Shown: in pieces, positions 1 through 8,515 of the stretch
How positions within the stretch are numbered: position 1 is the stretch's first letter
How the letters are laid out: each line of letters opens with the position of its first letter
Assembly: GCF_000960995.1 (NCBI RefSeq)
Contig: NZ_CP009434.1
Span: 1,240,001-1,304,000 of the forward strand
Direction: 5' to 3'
DNA length: 64,000 bases
Source of the DNA: Burkholderia glumae LMG 2196 = ATCC 33617
Lineage (GTDB): Bacteria > Pseudomonadota > Gammaproteobacteria > Burkholderiales > Burkholderiaceae
Translations under genes and position numbers: made by a program
Notes under the pieces: generated by a model
Database searches by the model: none
What the model was told of the DNA's origin: nothing
The model's input: the letters and a program-made list of their open reading frames with translations, nothing else

Positions 1-564
1 TGGCAGTACTGAAAAACTTCGCGAAGCTTCTCGCCTGGCCGGGAGGTTTGCTCGATCAGGCAGACCCTCGGCAGGTTCGGTCGCGTGCTTGACCAGGCTG
101 CCATCTGCGGGCATGACGGCAGGACTGCGAACGAGTGCGGCGCGTGAGACTGACAGGCCGGCGCCAGCGAAGGAGCCCGCCGCTGGCGAACGCGCTTTCG
201 CGTGCCTTGAACGGAACCCGTGCCGCGGGGAGCCCGCTCAGGGCCGACCCGCGTCAGCGGGAGGCCTGCACCGAAGGCGCCTTGCTGATAGGCCCCTATC
301 GTCCTGAGGCAAGTTCCCGAAGCGCGGTATCCCGATCGGCCTCCCTGCGCCGCGGGACAGGCAGCGTCGACCCGACAACGATGCTTGCCGGCCATGTCAT
401 CTTGTCGCAGGCAGAGCGGACAGGCCCAGGCCAATAGGTGTGCAGCGCCGGGTCCTGAATGCTCGACCGGGAAGTCGAGCACAGGGTCTTCCCACCCCTT
501 CAGTCATTTTGCAGGCGGCCGTAAACAAGGTGGAAGAATGTTCCGACACGGATTGGGAGCCGCA
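1..564. other. Non-coding stretch upstream of the chemoreceptor
   Basis: I see no convincing gene here. The short reading frames lack a ribosome-binding site and recognisable protein sequence. A frame entering from the left edge ends almost at once (Trp-Gln-Tyr-stop at bases 1-12) and could be the tail of an upstream gene, but that cannot be shown. The last ~40 bases carry the ribosome-binding sites of the chemoreceptor gene. Confidence 0.5.
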
Positions 565-2286
565 ATGAAAAACATGACTGTATCCACCCGCCTGATCGCC
601 GGGTTCGGGTTGTTGACCGCGCTGTTGCTGGCAGTGGCGGCAATTGGCTTTTACGGGTTGTCTCAGTTGAATGGCACGCTGGACGATATCGCGCGCGTGA
701 ACAACACCGAGACGAAGCTGGCGAACCGGCTGCGCTCCTCGATACAGGATCGGGCGATCGCCGTGCGAAATTTGGCGCTGCTCAGCGACGCGCAGGACAT
801 GGCCAAGGAGGCCGAGCGCATCAGCAAGCAGGAGCAGATCTATGCCGACGCGTACCAGAAGCTGTCGCAGATGTTCGCGGACGAACCCGGCACGACGGAG
901 CGGGAGAAGACGCTCCTCGCCCAGCTCAAGCAGGACGAAGCGGCAGCCCTGCCGCCGCTGCGCAAGGCCGCCCAGTTGGGCTTGTCGAACGACAGGGCCG
1001 GCGCGACCCAGGAACTGCTGCAGAATGCCAGGCCGCCGCAACGGAAATGGCTGGCACGTGCGATCGAGCTGGCTGATTTCGAGGACCAGCTCAACGACCA
1101 GGCGCAGGGCAGCGCCGTGAGCCTGTACTCGAGCGTGCGGGTACTGATCGCGGCCATCGTCGCGGCCTCGCTGCTGGTGGCGGCCGTGACCGCGGTCCTC
1201 ATTACGCGCAGCATCCTGAGGCAGCTTGGCGGCGAACCCGGCCTCGCGCAGTCGGTGGCGGCGGAGATCGCCAATGGCAACCTGATGGTGGACCTGCATC
1301 TGAAGCCCGGCGATTCGACCAGCCTGATGGCCTCGCTGGAAGCGATGCGCGCCAGGCTGACCTCGATCGTGCACGGCATCAAGACCTCGGCCGAATCCAT
1401 CTCGGTTGCCGCCAACCAGGTTGCGCAGGGCAATGTGGATCTCTCCCAGCGCACCGAGGAACAGGCGGCATCGCTCGAAGAGACGGCGGCCAGCATGGAG
1501 GAACTGACCTCGACGGTGAAGCACAACACCGACAATGCCCGGCAGGGCAGCACGCTCGCGGTCACGGCTTCGCAGACCGCTTCGTCGGGCGGTGACGTGG
1601 TCCGGCAAGTGGTGGGCACCATGGATGACATCGCGTCGAGCTCGCGCAAGGTTGCCGAGATCATTTCCGTGATCGAGGGCATCGCCTTCCAGACCAATAT
1701 CCTGGCGCTCAACGCGGCGGTCGAGGCGGCGCGCGCAGGCGAGCAGGGGCGCGGCTTCGCGGTGGTCGCCGGGGAGGTGCGCACGCTGGCGCAGCGCAGC
1801 GCGGTGGCGGCCAAGGAAATCAAGGAACTGATCGAGACGTCGGTATCGCATGTGGCAGCGGGCTCGCAATTGGTGGCCGGTGCCGGCACGACCATGGACG
1901 AGATCGTGCGCTCGGTGAAGCGGGTCAGCGACATCATGGGCGAGATCGCGTCGGCGTCGGCGGAGCAGAGCACGGGAATCGAGCAGGTCAACGTGGCGGT
2001 GGCGCAGATGGACGAGGTCACCCAGCAGAACGCGGCGCTGGTGGAGCAGGCCACGGCCGCGGCGCAGTCGATGGCGGATCAGGCGGAAAATCTGCGGGCC
2101 ACGGTGTCGATCTTCCGGGTCGATGCGAGGGCGCAGACGGAGCCCGCTGCCGCCGTGAAGCGGCAGGTGAGCGTCGCGCCGAAGCAGGTCAAGCGCCGTC
2201 TCGAACCGGCACGGCTGCCGGCACGGGTGGCCGCGCCGGCGGCCGCCGCGGCCGGGGCGGGAAACGGCGAGTGGGCCACGTTCTGA
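565..2286 (+). CDS. Methyl-accepting chemotaxis protein
   Basis: Inner-membrane chemoreceptor that senses a periplasmic signal and controls a CheA/CheW kinase complex. The order is classic: a first membrane helix near residues 9-30, a periplasmic four-helix-bundle-like region, a second membrane helix near 191-213, a HAMP segment, then a long methyl-accepting coiled coil. The highly conserved hairpin tip (AFQTNILALNAAVEAARAGE) is near residues 373-392. The protein ends in an Ala/Pro-rich tail closing with EWATF, close to the NWETF pentapeptide that tethers CheR and CheB in enteric receptors. ATG 565 was chosen because GGGAG lies five bases upstream and MKNMTVSTRL is a usual receptor start. ATG 538, with AAGGTGG upstream, is a good alternative. 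It precedes a motor-like gene set on the same strand. Confidence 0.93.
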   Translation: MKNMTVSTRLIAGFGLLTALLLAVAAIGFYGLSQLNGTLDDIARVNNTETKLANRLRSSIQDRAIAVRNLALLSDAQDMAKEAERISKQEQIYADAYQKLSQMFADEPGTTEREKTLLAQLKQDEAAALPPLRKAAQLGLSNDRAGATQELLQNARPPQRKWLARAIELADFEDQLNDQAQGSAVSLYSSVRVLIAAIVAASLLVAAVTAVLITRSILRQLGGEPGLAQSVAAEIANGNLMVDLHLKPGDSTSLMASLEAMRARLTSIVHGIKTSAESISVAANQVAQGNVDLSQRTEEQAASLEETAASMEELTSTVKHNTDNARQGSTLAVTASQTASSGGDVVRQVVGTMDDIASSSRKVAEIISVIEGIAFQTNILALNAAVEAARAGEQGRGFAVVAGEVRTLAQRSAVAAKEIKELIETSVSHVAAGSQLVAGAGTTMDEIVRSVKRVSDIMGEIASASAEQSTGIEQVNVAVAQMDEVTQQNAALVEQATAAAQSMADQAENLRATVSIFRVDARAQTEPAAAVKRQVSVAPKQVKRRLEPARLPARVAAPAAAAAGAGNGEWATF

Positions 2287-2485
2287 CGCGCAGGCACGAG
2301 CTGAGGCCGCGGCTTAGCGGGTCCAGCGATGCCGTGGCGGGTTCGGGCCCGAGGCGCGGCGGGTGGCTGCGATCCCAGGCGGGCAGCCCGTCCGGCATGT
2401 GAAAAATGCAGGAAGCCGGCCGTGTCGAGGTTCGGGTCGCGGCGACGGCACGTCGATCGGTGCTCCATCAGGCAATGCCGGTCAG

Positions 2486-3817
2486 ATGCCGTCGAAACGA
2501 CAAGCTAGTGCAAAATCGGTCATGCGCGCATCAAGACCCGCAGTCCGAAACTTCAACTTTCGGGGCAACAACTTGAATCAGCAACGAACGTCGTGGTCAC
2601 GCACCGCCGCGCCTGGCGAAGTCATCTACTCCGAAGGTTTTGCCGGCGAGCCGGTCATCTACGTGATTACCGAAGGCAAGGTGGAAATATCCACGCAGTG
2701 CGACGAGAAAAAAGTCGTGCTGGCCGCGCTGGGCAAGGGCGAGTTCTTCGGCGAGGCGGCGCTGCTGCCCGCGGAGCCGCGAGCGCATACCGCCAAGGCG
2801 CTGAGCTTCTGTCAGCTGACCGTGATCCCCGCCGGTCTGCTGGAAGAAGAGCTGGAGCGCGCGTCGCCGCTATTGCGCCACATGCTGCGCACCATGATCC
2901 GCCGTGCGAAAAAGAAGGACGACGTGCTCGCCACCTACACGCATGCCGATTTCCTGCCGGGCATCGTGTCTTACGCGCATGTTCTCGCGTTGATGGCCAA
3001 TCACGATTTTGCCGATGCGCTCGACGGGCGGGGGCGGCGCTCGTCGTCCAGCGAAGCGTCCGTGGTGCTGTCGGACGTCATCAAGAAGCTCCACGCCATT
3101 GCGGGGCATTCGCGCCCGCATGTGATGGCGATGCTCAAGCGCATGGAGAAACTGAATCTCGTCGCGCTCGAGCCGGGCCGTTCGGATCGGCTGAGCACGG
3201 CGCCCTTGCGCTACGGCGCACCGGATGGCGTGACGAGCCGCCAGCTGGTCCGGTTCGATCCGGTGAGGATCACGGAACGCGCGCAGCAGGTCGCGAATGC
3301 CGAGCTGGACATGTCGATCAGCAGCGAACTCGAGCTGATCGGGCTCACGGACCTGGAGGCGCTGATCGGCGTCGAAAAGCAGGTGATTCTCAACAAGCTC
3401 TCTCACGCTGAAATTGCCGAAGACGTGTTCGCGTTTCGCAAGACCAAGGTGTTGAGCTACGTCGAAGAGAAGGGCATCGCCTATTTCTCGCGACGCAGCG
3501 TGTCGCGCGCCAGCGATCTGCGGTCACTCGAGGATCTCGAATGGGTCGATCAGCGCACGCTGTTCGAAGCCATCAGCGCGTTCGACACCTACGATCTCGC
3601 CAAGCTGCTGGCCTCGATCGAGGGCTCGCCGATTGCCGAGCGCTTGACGGCGGCGATGACCGAGGCGCGCAAGAAGGAAGTGTCGTGGGTGATGCGGCGC
3701 GGCATCAAGCTCGATTCGCTGGAAGTCGCCGAGATCGAGGAGCGGTTCGTCGAGACGGTGCGCGCCATCAAGACGCCGGCCGGCAACCTCGCGGCGCATC
3801 CCGCACCGGGTGCCTGA
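2486..3817 (+). CDS. cNMP-binding, winged-helix and FliG-like fusion protein
   Basis: About 443 residues. Residues ~43-140 form a cyclic-nucleotide-binding fold (PGEVIYSEG, then the cassette FGEAALLPAEPR with its arginine). A helical stretch follows, and near 192-225 a CRP-like helix-turn-helix pattern (SRPHVMAMLKRME). From ~281 the sequence resembles the FliG middle/C-terminal region. DLEWVDQRTLFEAISAFD and the stretch to ~425 match the FliG core 'DLV-LDDR-IQ-LL-EVD-LA-AL ... M ... VE'. The flagellar charged torque-helix residues seem not conserved by eye. It lies directly before motA/motB-like genes, so a rotor- or coupling-type role gated by a nucleotide is an inference. The start is uncertain: ATG 2522 and TTG 2573 are alternatives and none has a strong ribosome-binding site. 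Confidence 0.75.
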   Translation: MPSKRQASAKSVMRASRPAVRNFNFRGNNLNQQRTSWSRTAAPGEVIYSEGFAGEPVIYVITEGKVEISTQCDEKKVVLAALGKGEFFGEAALLPAEPRAHTAKALSFCQLTVIPAGLLEEELERASPLLRHMLRTMIRRAKKKDDVLATYTHADFLPGIVSYAHVLALMANHDFADALDGRGRRSSSSEASVVLSDVIKKLHAIAGHSRPHVMAMLKRMEKLNLVALEPGRSDRLSTAPLRYGAPDGVTSRQLVRFDPVRITERAQQVANAELDMSISSELELIGLTDLEALIGVEKQVILNKLSHAEIAEDVFAFRKTKVLSYVEEKGIAYFSRRSVSRASDLRSLEDLEWVDQRTLFEAISAFDTYDLAKLLASIEGSPIAERLTAAMTEARKKEVSWVMRRGIKLDSLEVAEIEERFVETVRAIKTPAGNLAAHPAPGA

Positions 3818-3847
3818 CAACGGCATCCCATCGCTTGAGAGGGACGT

Positions 3848-4612
3848 ATGGATCTCTTGACACTGTTTGGCGTGGTATTCGGCGTGGCGGCGATTGCCGC
3901 CGGATTCACCCTGGAGGGCGGCCATTTCGCCAGCCTGATTCAATTGCAGGCATTCGTGATCGTGCTGGGCGGCACGCTGGGCGCCGTGATGATCCAGAAT
4001 ACGTGGTCGCGCTTCTTTGACGGCGTCAAGCAATTGCGGCTCGCCTTCGTCAAGGTCAGGCCCGTCGACCAGCAGAGCCTCGCGGTGCTGCTCGAATGGG
4101 GCGACCAGGCCAAGCTCAACGGCATGATGGCGTTCGAGTCGATCGACACCGCCGGCATCAGCCCGTTCGCCAAGCGCGGGCTGGAACTGCTCGCGAACGG
4201 CGTATCGACGGCGGTGCTCGAAGACGCGCTGCAGCGCGAGCTGGACGCCTACCAGCGCAACCACATGACGGCCGCGCGCATCTGGCAGCAGGCCGGCGGA
4301 TACGCGCCGACCTTCGGCATTCTCGGCGCCGTGCTGGGCCTGATCCAAGTGACGAGCCACATGCTGGAGCCCGCGCAACTGGGACAAGGCATTGCGGTGG
4401 CCTTCGTCGCGACGCTCTACGGCCTGGCGCTGGCCAATCTGGTGTTTCTGCCGATCCATGGAAAGATTCGCGCGCAGATAGAGAGTGAAATGCGCTTCCA
4501 AACCCTCTATCGCGACGGCCTGCTCGCGATATCGCGCAAGGAGTCGCCGCACACCATCGCGACCCGCCTGGCCGGCGACGTGCGGGAACGCGCCGCCGAG
4601 TCGCTCGGATAG
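3848..4612 (+). CDS. motA: MotA-family motor protein
   Basis: Stator subunit of an ion-driven motor, with MotB as partner in the inner membrane. Of 254 residues, two N-terminal membrane helices lie near 3-21 and 30-48, then a long cytoplasmic loop with a conserved RGLELL segment. Two further helices follow, containing YAPTFGILGAVLGLI near 153-167, where the proline matches the one essential for MotA torque generation. Good ribosome-binding site (GAGAGGG). It starts 30 bases after the cNMP/FliG-like gene and ends 12 bases before motB, so the three form an operon. No flagellar genes surround it. It is closer in style to the second stator sets (MotC/PomA type) than to ExbB/TolQ. Confidence 0.9.
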   Translation: MDLLTLFGVVFGVAAIAAGFTLEGGHFASLIQLQAFVIVLGGTLGAVMIQNTWSRFFDGVKQLRLAFVKVRPVDQQSLAVLLEWGDQAKLNGMMAFESIDTAGISPFAKRGLELLANGVSTAVLEDALQRELDAYQRNHMTAARIWQQAGGYAPTFGILGAVLGLIQVTSHMLEPAQLGQGIAVAFVATLYGLALANLVFLPIHGKIRAQIESEMRFQTLYRDGLLAISRKESPHTIATRLAGDVRERAAESLG

Positions 4613-4624
4613 TGCGCCCTCCTC

Positions 4625-5302
4625 ATGAGCGCTCCTTCCGACAACCAGCAGGCCACCGCCGGCAAGGCCGCATACGGCGACGAGACGGACGAGCAGTCCG
4701 GGCGTTGGCTCATTTCGTATGCCGACCTGATTACCACGCTGATGGTGCTGTTCCTCGCGCTGTACGTGCTGCAACTGGCGAGATCCCGTGAGCTCGAGCT
4801 CCGGTCGGTCGAGAAGCAGGCGGCGAGCCAGACGACGCAGGGCACCCGCGCGGGTGCCGAGAGCACGGCTGCGCGGCAACGCATGCTCGCCTTGCTGGAG
4901 CCCTTGCGCGCGAAGCACGAGATTTCGATTGCCAGCCTGCCCCAAGGCGTCGAGGTCACCATCAACGCGAAAATCCTGTTCAACTCGGGAGAGGCCCATC
5001 TGTTGCCCGAGTCGATGGACGTGCTGGACCAGGTTGCCGCGGTCCTGCGCGATCCGTTGACCGCCAACATTATCGTGGAGGGGCATACCGACAGCGTGCC
5101 GATTTCGACCTCGAAGTACGAGTCGAACTGGGAGCTTTCCTCGGCACGCGCCGGCGCGGTGGTGCGGTTCTTGATGGACAAGGGGGTGGGCGCGCACCGG
5201 ATGGCGGCAGTGGGCCGGGCCGACAACGTCCCGCTGGTGCTCGGCGAGCAGGCCGCCGCGAGGGCAGCCAATCGGCGCGTCACGATTCTTGTCGAGCCAT
5301 GA
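4625..5302 (+). CDS. motB: MotB-family motor protein with OmpA peptidoglycan-binding domain
   Basis: Stator partner of MotA. A short cytoplasmic N-terminus leads into one membrane helix (residues ~29-49). This starts SYADLITTLM, and Asp34 is at the position of the ion-carrying aspartate of MotB. A helical linker follows, then an OmpA-like domain from ~105 to 222 with EGHTDSVPISTSKYESNWELSSARA, which binds peptidoglycan. At 225 residues it is shorter than enteric MotB (~308), with a shortened linker and plug region. It follows motA by 12 bases and is the last gene of the operon. Confidence 0.92.
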   Translation: MSAPSDNQQATAGKAAYGDETDEQSGRWLISYADLITTLMVLFLALYVLQLARSRELELRSVEKQAASQTTQGTRAGAESTAARQRMLALLEPLRAKHEISIASLPQGVEVTINAKILFNSGEAHLLPESMDVLDQVAAVLRDPLTANIIVEGHTDSVPISTSKYESNWELSSARAGAVVRFLMDKGVGAHRMAAVGRADNVPLVLGEQAAARAANRRVTILVEP

Positions 5303-5887
5303 CGCGCGCCGGACCGATGCGCCCGCGTCGAGGCCCGTGCTTGCGCAATTGCCTGGCGCCAACGCGCCGCAAGCCGCTCTGATCCGGGCCGAGGCCGCAC
5401 ATCGGCTCGCATCCCGGCGCGCTCCACCATCGCGATAATCCGGCCGAGCCGCGCTGGCCGGCGCCGCCGGGCGCGTCCCGGCAGCGCTTGACCGACATCC
5501 GGGAGCCCGAGCGCCGGCCTGCGGGAATCCCGCGTAGATACGAGACGTCGCCGGGCCTGGCGTTGCGGTCGAGCAAGCGTTCGGCGCCGAGCCCCGGACG
5601 ACGGTCCACCGTGGCGCTCTCCCTGTTGCGGCGCATGCTTTCCCTTCATCCCGGCGGCGGTCGATGATGCCGCGGCGGCGGCTCGAAGACGGGCCGTGCG
5701 CGGCGTCGGCGGGCGTCGGCCCTCATACGCCGGCCGGCTTCGCGCGTGCTACCATTGCTCGATGGGTTACCGGTAACCAATGAAGCCGGCCGGAGCGGGC
5801 CGACGCGACGGCGCCGGCACCCATATCGAGAGGAGACGGTCGCGGCGCCGCGAGGCCGGGAGCGACCAGGACACGGAGAACGGCAAG
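5303..5887. other. 585-bp intergenic region before the sugar-acid dehydratase
   Basis: No gene is supported. The frames crossing it are GC-skewed shadows without ribosome-binding sites. The right end carries the dehydratase promoter region with a perfect palindrome at 5765-5778 and the ribosome-binding site GGAGA at 5875-5879. Confidence 0.5.
5765..5778. promoter_or_regulatory. Palindromic operator candidate GGTTACCGGTAACC
   Basis: A perfect 14-bp inverted repeat about 110 bases before the dehydratase start. Its core resembles LacI/GalR-family operators of the gluconate type (TTACCSGTAA), and its GGT...ACC arms would also suit a GntR-type dimer. The nearest regulator gene is the convergent GntR/FCD protein. 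Confidence 0.6.
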
Positions 5888-7672
5888 ATGACGCAACACA
5901 CCACGCGGCGGCTGCGCAGCCAGGAGTGGTTCGACGATCCGGCGCATGCCGACATGACGGCGCTCTATGTCGAGCGTTTCATGAACTACGGGCTCACGCG
6001 CGAGGAAATCCAGTCGGGCCGTCCGATCATCGGTATCGCGCAGACGGGCAGCGACCTCGCGCCCTGCAACCGCCATCACATCGCGCTGGCCGAGCGGACC
6101 AAGGCCGGCATTCGCGACGCGGGCGGCATCCCGATGGAATTCCCCGTGCACCCGCTCGCCGAGCAGAGCCGCCGGCCCACCGCCGCGCTCGACCGCAACC
6201 TGGCCTATCTCGGCCTGGTGGAAGTGCTGCACGGCTTCCCGCTCGACGGTGTGGTGCTGACCACCGGCTGCGACAAGACCACGCCGGCCTGCCTGATGGC
6301 AGCCGCGACCGTGGACATGCCGGCCATCGTGCTGTCGGGCGGGCCGATGCTCGACGGCTGGCACCAGGGCAAGCGGGTCGGCTCGGGCACCGTGATCTGG
6401 CATGCGCGCAACCTGCTCGCGGCGGGCGAGATCGACTATGAGGGCTTCATGGCGCTGGCCACCGCCTCGTCGCCGTCGATCGGCCACTGCAACACGATGG
6501 GCACCGCGCTGTCGATGAACAGCCTCGCCGAGGCGCTCGGCATGTCGCTGCCGGGCTGCGCGAGCATCCCGGCCGCCTATCGCGAGCGCGGCCAGATGGC
6601 CTACGCCACCGGCAAGCGGATCGTCGGGCTGGTGCGCGAGGACGTGCGGCCGTCGCAGATCATGACCCGGGCGGCATTCGAGAACGCGATCGTGATCGCC
6701 TCCGCGCTCGGCGCGTCCACCAACTGCCCGCCGCATCTGATCGCGATCGCGCGTCACCTCGGCGTGGCGCTGTCGCTCGACGACTGGCAGCGCGTGGGCG
6801 AGGCGGTGCCGCTGATCGTCAACTGCATGCCGGCGGGCGACTATCTCGGCGAGAGCTTCCACCGCGCGGGCGGCGTGCCGGCCGTGTTCCACGAGCTGTC
6901 GCGGGCAGGCCTCGTGCATCGCGACTGCCTGACCGTGTCGGGCGAGACCATCGGCCAGATCGCGGACCGCTCGCCCACCTCGGAGCGCGACGTGATCCGC
7001 ACCACCGACGCGCCGCTCAAGCACGGCGCCGGCTTCATGGTGCTGTCGGGCAACTTCTTCGACAGCGCGATCATGAAGATGTCGGTGGTGGGCGAGGCGT
7101 TCCGCCAGACCTACCTGAGCGAGCCGGGCAGCGAGAACGCGTTCGAGGCGCGCGCCATCGTGTTCGACGGCCCCGAGGACTATCACGCGCGCATCAACGA
7201 CCCCTCGCTCGAGATCGACCAGCACTGCATCCTGGTGATCCGCGGCGCCGGCACGGTCGGCTATCCCGGCAGCGCCGAGGTGGTCAACATGGCGCCGCCC
7301 GCCGCGCTCGTGCGCGCCGGCATCGGCTCGCTGCCCACGCTCGGCGACGGCCGCCAGAGCGGCACCTCGGCGAGCCCGTCGATCCTCAACATGTCGCCGG
7401 AGGCGGCGGTGGGCGGCGGCCTCGCGCTGCTGCGCACGGGCGACCGGATCCGCGTGGACCTGAACGCGCGCAGGGTGGACGTGCTGGTGGACGAGGCCGA
7501 GCTCGCGCGCCGCCGCGAGACGGCCGAGTTCTCGGTGCCGGTCTCGCAGACGCCGTGGCAGGAGCTGTATCGGCAGACGGTCGGCCAGCTCTCGACGGGC
7601 GGCTGCCTGGAGCCGGCCACGCTGTACCTGAAGGTGATCGAGACGCACGGCAACCCGCGGCATTCGCACTGA
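5888..7672 (+). CDS. Sugar-acid dehydratase, IlvD/Edd family (xylonate/arabinonate/fuconate type)
   Basis: Dehydrates an aldonic acid to a 2-keto-3-deoxy acid using an Fe-S cluster and Mg. Cluster cysteines are visible at residue 60 (SDLAPCNRHH), 128 (TTGCDKTTPA) and 201 (GHCNTMGTA). The opening RLRSQEWFDDPAHADMTALY and the block EFPVHPLAEQSRRPTAALDRN are typical of the xylonate/arabinonate branch, not of dihydroxy-acid dehydratase of valine synthesis. Length 594 residues is usual. The start is set by GGAGA eight bases upstream; upstream in-frame ATG 5780 overlaps the operator and reads as low-complexity sequence. It converges with a GntR-hydrolase-SDR operon that would supply the following steps. 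The exact sugar acid cannot be read from sequence. Confidence 0.9.
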   Translation: MTQHTTRRLRSQEWFDDPAHADMTALYVERFMNYGLTREEIQSGRPIIGIAQTGSDLAPCNRHHIALAERTKAGIRDAGGIPMEFPVHPLAEQSRRPTAALDRNLAYLGLVEVLHGFPLDGVVLTTGCDKTTPACLMAAATVDMPAIVLSGGPMLDGWHQGKRVGSGTVIWHARNLLAAGEIDYEGFMALATASSPSIGHCNTMGTALSMNSLAEALGMSLPGCASIPAAYRERGQMAYATGKRIVGLVREDVRPSQIMTRAAFENAIVIASALGASTNCPPHLIAIARHLGVALSLDDWQRVGEAVPLIVNCMPAGDYLGESFHRAGGVPAVFHELSRAGLVHRDCLTVSGETIGQIADRSPTSERDVIRTTDAPLKHGAGFMVLSGNFFDSAIMKMSVVGEAFRQTYLSEPGSENAFEARAIVFDGPEDYHARINDPSLEIDQHCILVIRGAGTVGYPGSAEVVNMAPPAALVRAGIGSLPTLGDGRQSGTSASPSILNMSPEAAVGGGLALLRTGDRIRVDLNARRVDVLVDEAELARRRETAEFSVPVSQTPWQELYRQTVGQLSTGGCLEPATLYLKVIETHGNPRHSH

Positions 7673-7760
7673 GCGCGCGGCCGCCGCGAGGCGGGATGGC
7701 GGCGCGGCACCGGGCGCGCCGCGCCGCCCGGCCGGGTGGCCTGGCCTGCCGCTGCGTGCG

Positions 7761-8474
7761 TTACTTGAACTGTCCCGCGAGCCGCTGCTCGGCGTGCTGC
7801 ATGTGCAGCCCCATCGCCAGGCTGATGCGGCGCACGTCGCGCTCGTTGAGCGCCGCGTAGATCTCCTCGTGCTCGTCCATCGACTCGGCCCACCACGGCG
7901 CGCTGAGGAAGTGCTGCTCGAGCGTCATGTAGAGCGGCGTCGTGCGATGGATCCAGAGCTGGTCGAGCAGCACCACGTAGGCGCTGTTGCCCGAGGCTTC
8001 GGCCAGGCTCAGGTGGAACTGGCGGTCGTATTCGTTCAGTTGCGGATCGCCCACCTTGCTGCCGCGCAGCTTGTCGAGCCAGCCGAGCACCGTCTCGATC
8101 TGCGCGTCGGAGGCATGCCGCACCGCCTGCACGGCGATCTCGGGCTCCAGGTAGGCGCGCGCCCGGATCACGTCGAACGGCGAGACCGCCGGCATGCGCG
8201 GCGCGGCGGCGGGCGGCGGGGCCGCCGCGTTGCCGTTCGCGCCGCGCCGCCGCACGAAGATGCCCGAGCCGCTGCGCACCTCCACCATGCCCTCAATCTC
8301 GAGCGCGATCAGCGCCTCGCGCAGCGACGAGCGGCTCACGCCGAGCCGCGCGCTGAGGTCGCGTTCGGCCGGCAGCCGTTCGCCGACGATGAATTCGCCC
8401 GCCTCGATCAGGTCGGTGATCTGCGCGGCGATCTGGCTGTAGAGCCGTTTGGTTTCGATCGGCTGGAAGGGCAT
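7761..8474 (-). CDS. GntR-family transcriptional regulator, FCD type
   Basis: A 237-residue dimeric regulator. The N-terminal winged helix-turn-helix (YSQIAAQITDLIEAGEFIVG ... GVSRSSLREALIALE) is followed by an Ala/Pro-rich linker near 80-95. An FCD ligand-binding domain follows, with the helix set ending in DEHEEIYAALNERD. FCD members usually sense organic or sugar acids and repress neighbouring catabolic genes. It is downstream of the FAH hydrolase in the same operon and faces the dehydratase gene, so it is the likely regulator of both transcripts. Start ATG 8474 gives MPFQPIETKRLYSQI, as in the family. Confidence 0.9.
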   Translation of the reverse strand: MPFQPIETKRLYSQIAAQITDLIEAGEFIVGERLPAERDLSARLGVSRSSLREALIALEIEGMVEVRSGSGIFVRRRGANGNAAAPPPAAAPRMPAVSPFDVIRARAYLEPEIAVQAVRHASDAQIETVLGWLDKLRGSKVGDPQLNEYDRQFHLSLAEASGNSAYVVLLDQLWIHRTTPLYMTLEQHFLSAPWWAESMDEHEEIYAALNERDVRRISLAMGLHMQHAEQRLAGQFK

Positions 8475-8515
8475 GGCGGGATGCGTCGGTGCTGGCCGTA
8501 GCGGGGCGGGCGCGC

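Noticed and set aside
3848..4612. ExbB/TolQ identity for the MotA-like protein
   Set aside because: Four membrane helices in the MotA order and the YAPTFGILGAVLGLI segment fit MotA, and the partner has an OmpA domain, unlike ExbD/TolR.
3848..5302. Zorya-type phage defence (ZorA/ZorB) as the identity of the motor genes
   Set aside because: No ZorC/ZorD or ZorE gene follows, the MotA lacks the long ZorA tail, and the upstream partner is a FliG-like fusion.
3524..5362. 612-codon open frame antisense to motA and motB
   Set aside because: No recognisable domain. MotA and MotB motifs on the plus strand are unambiguous.
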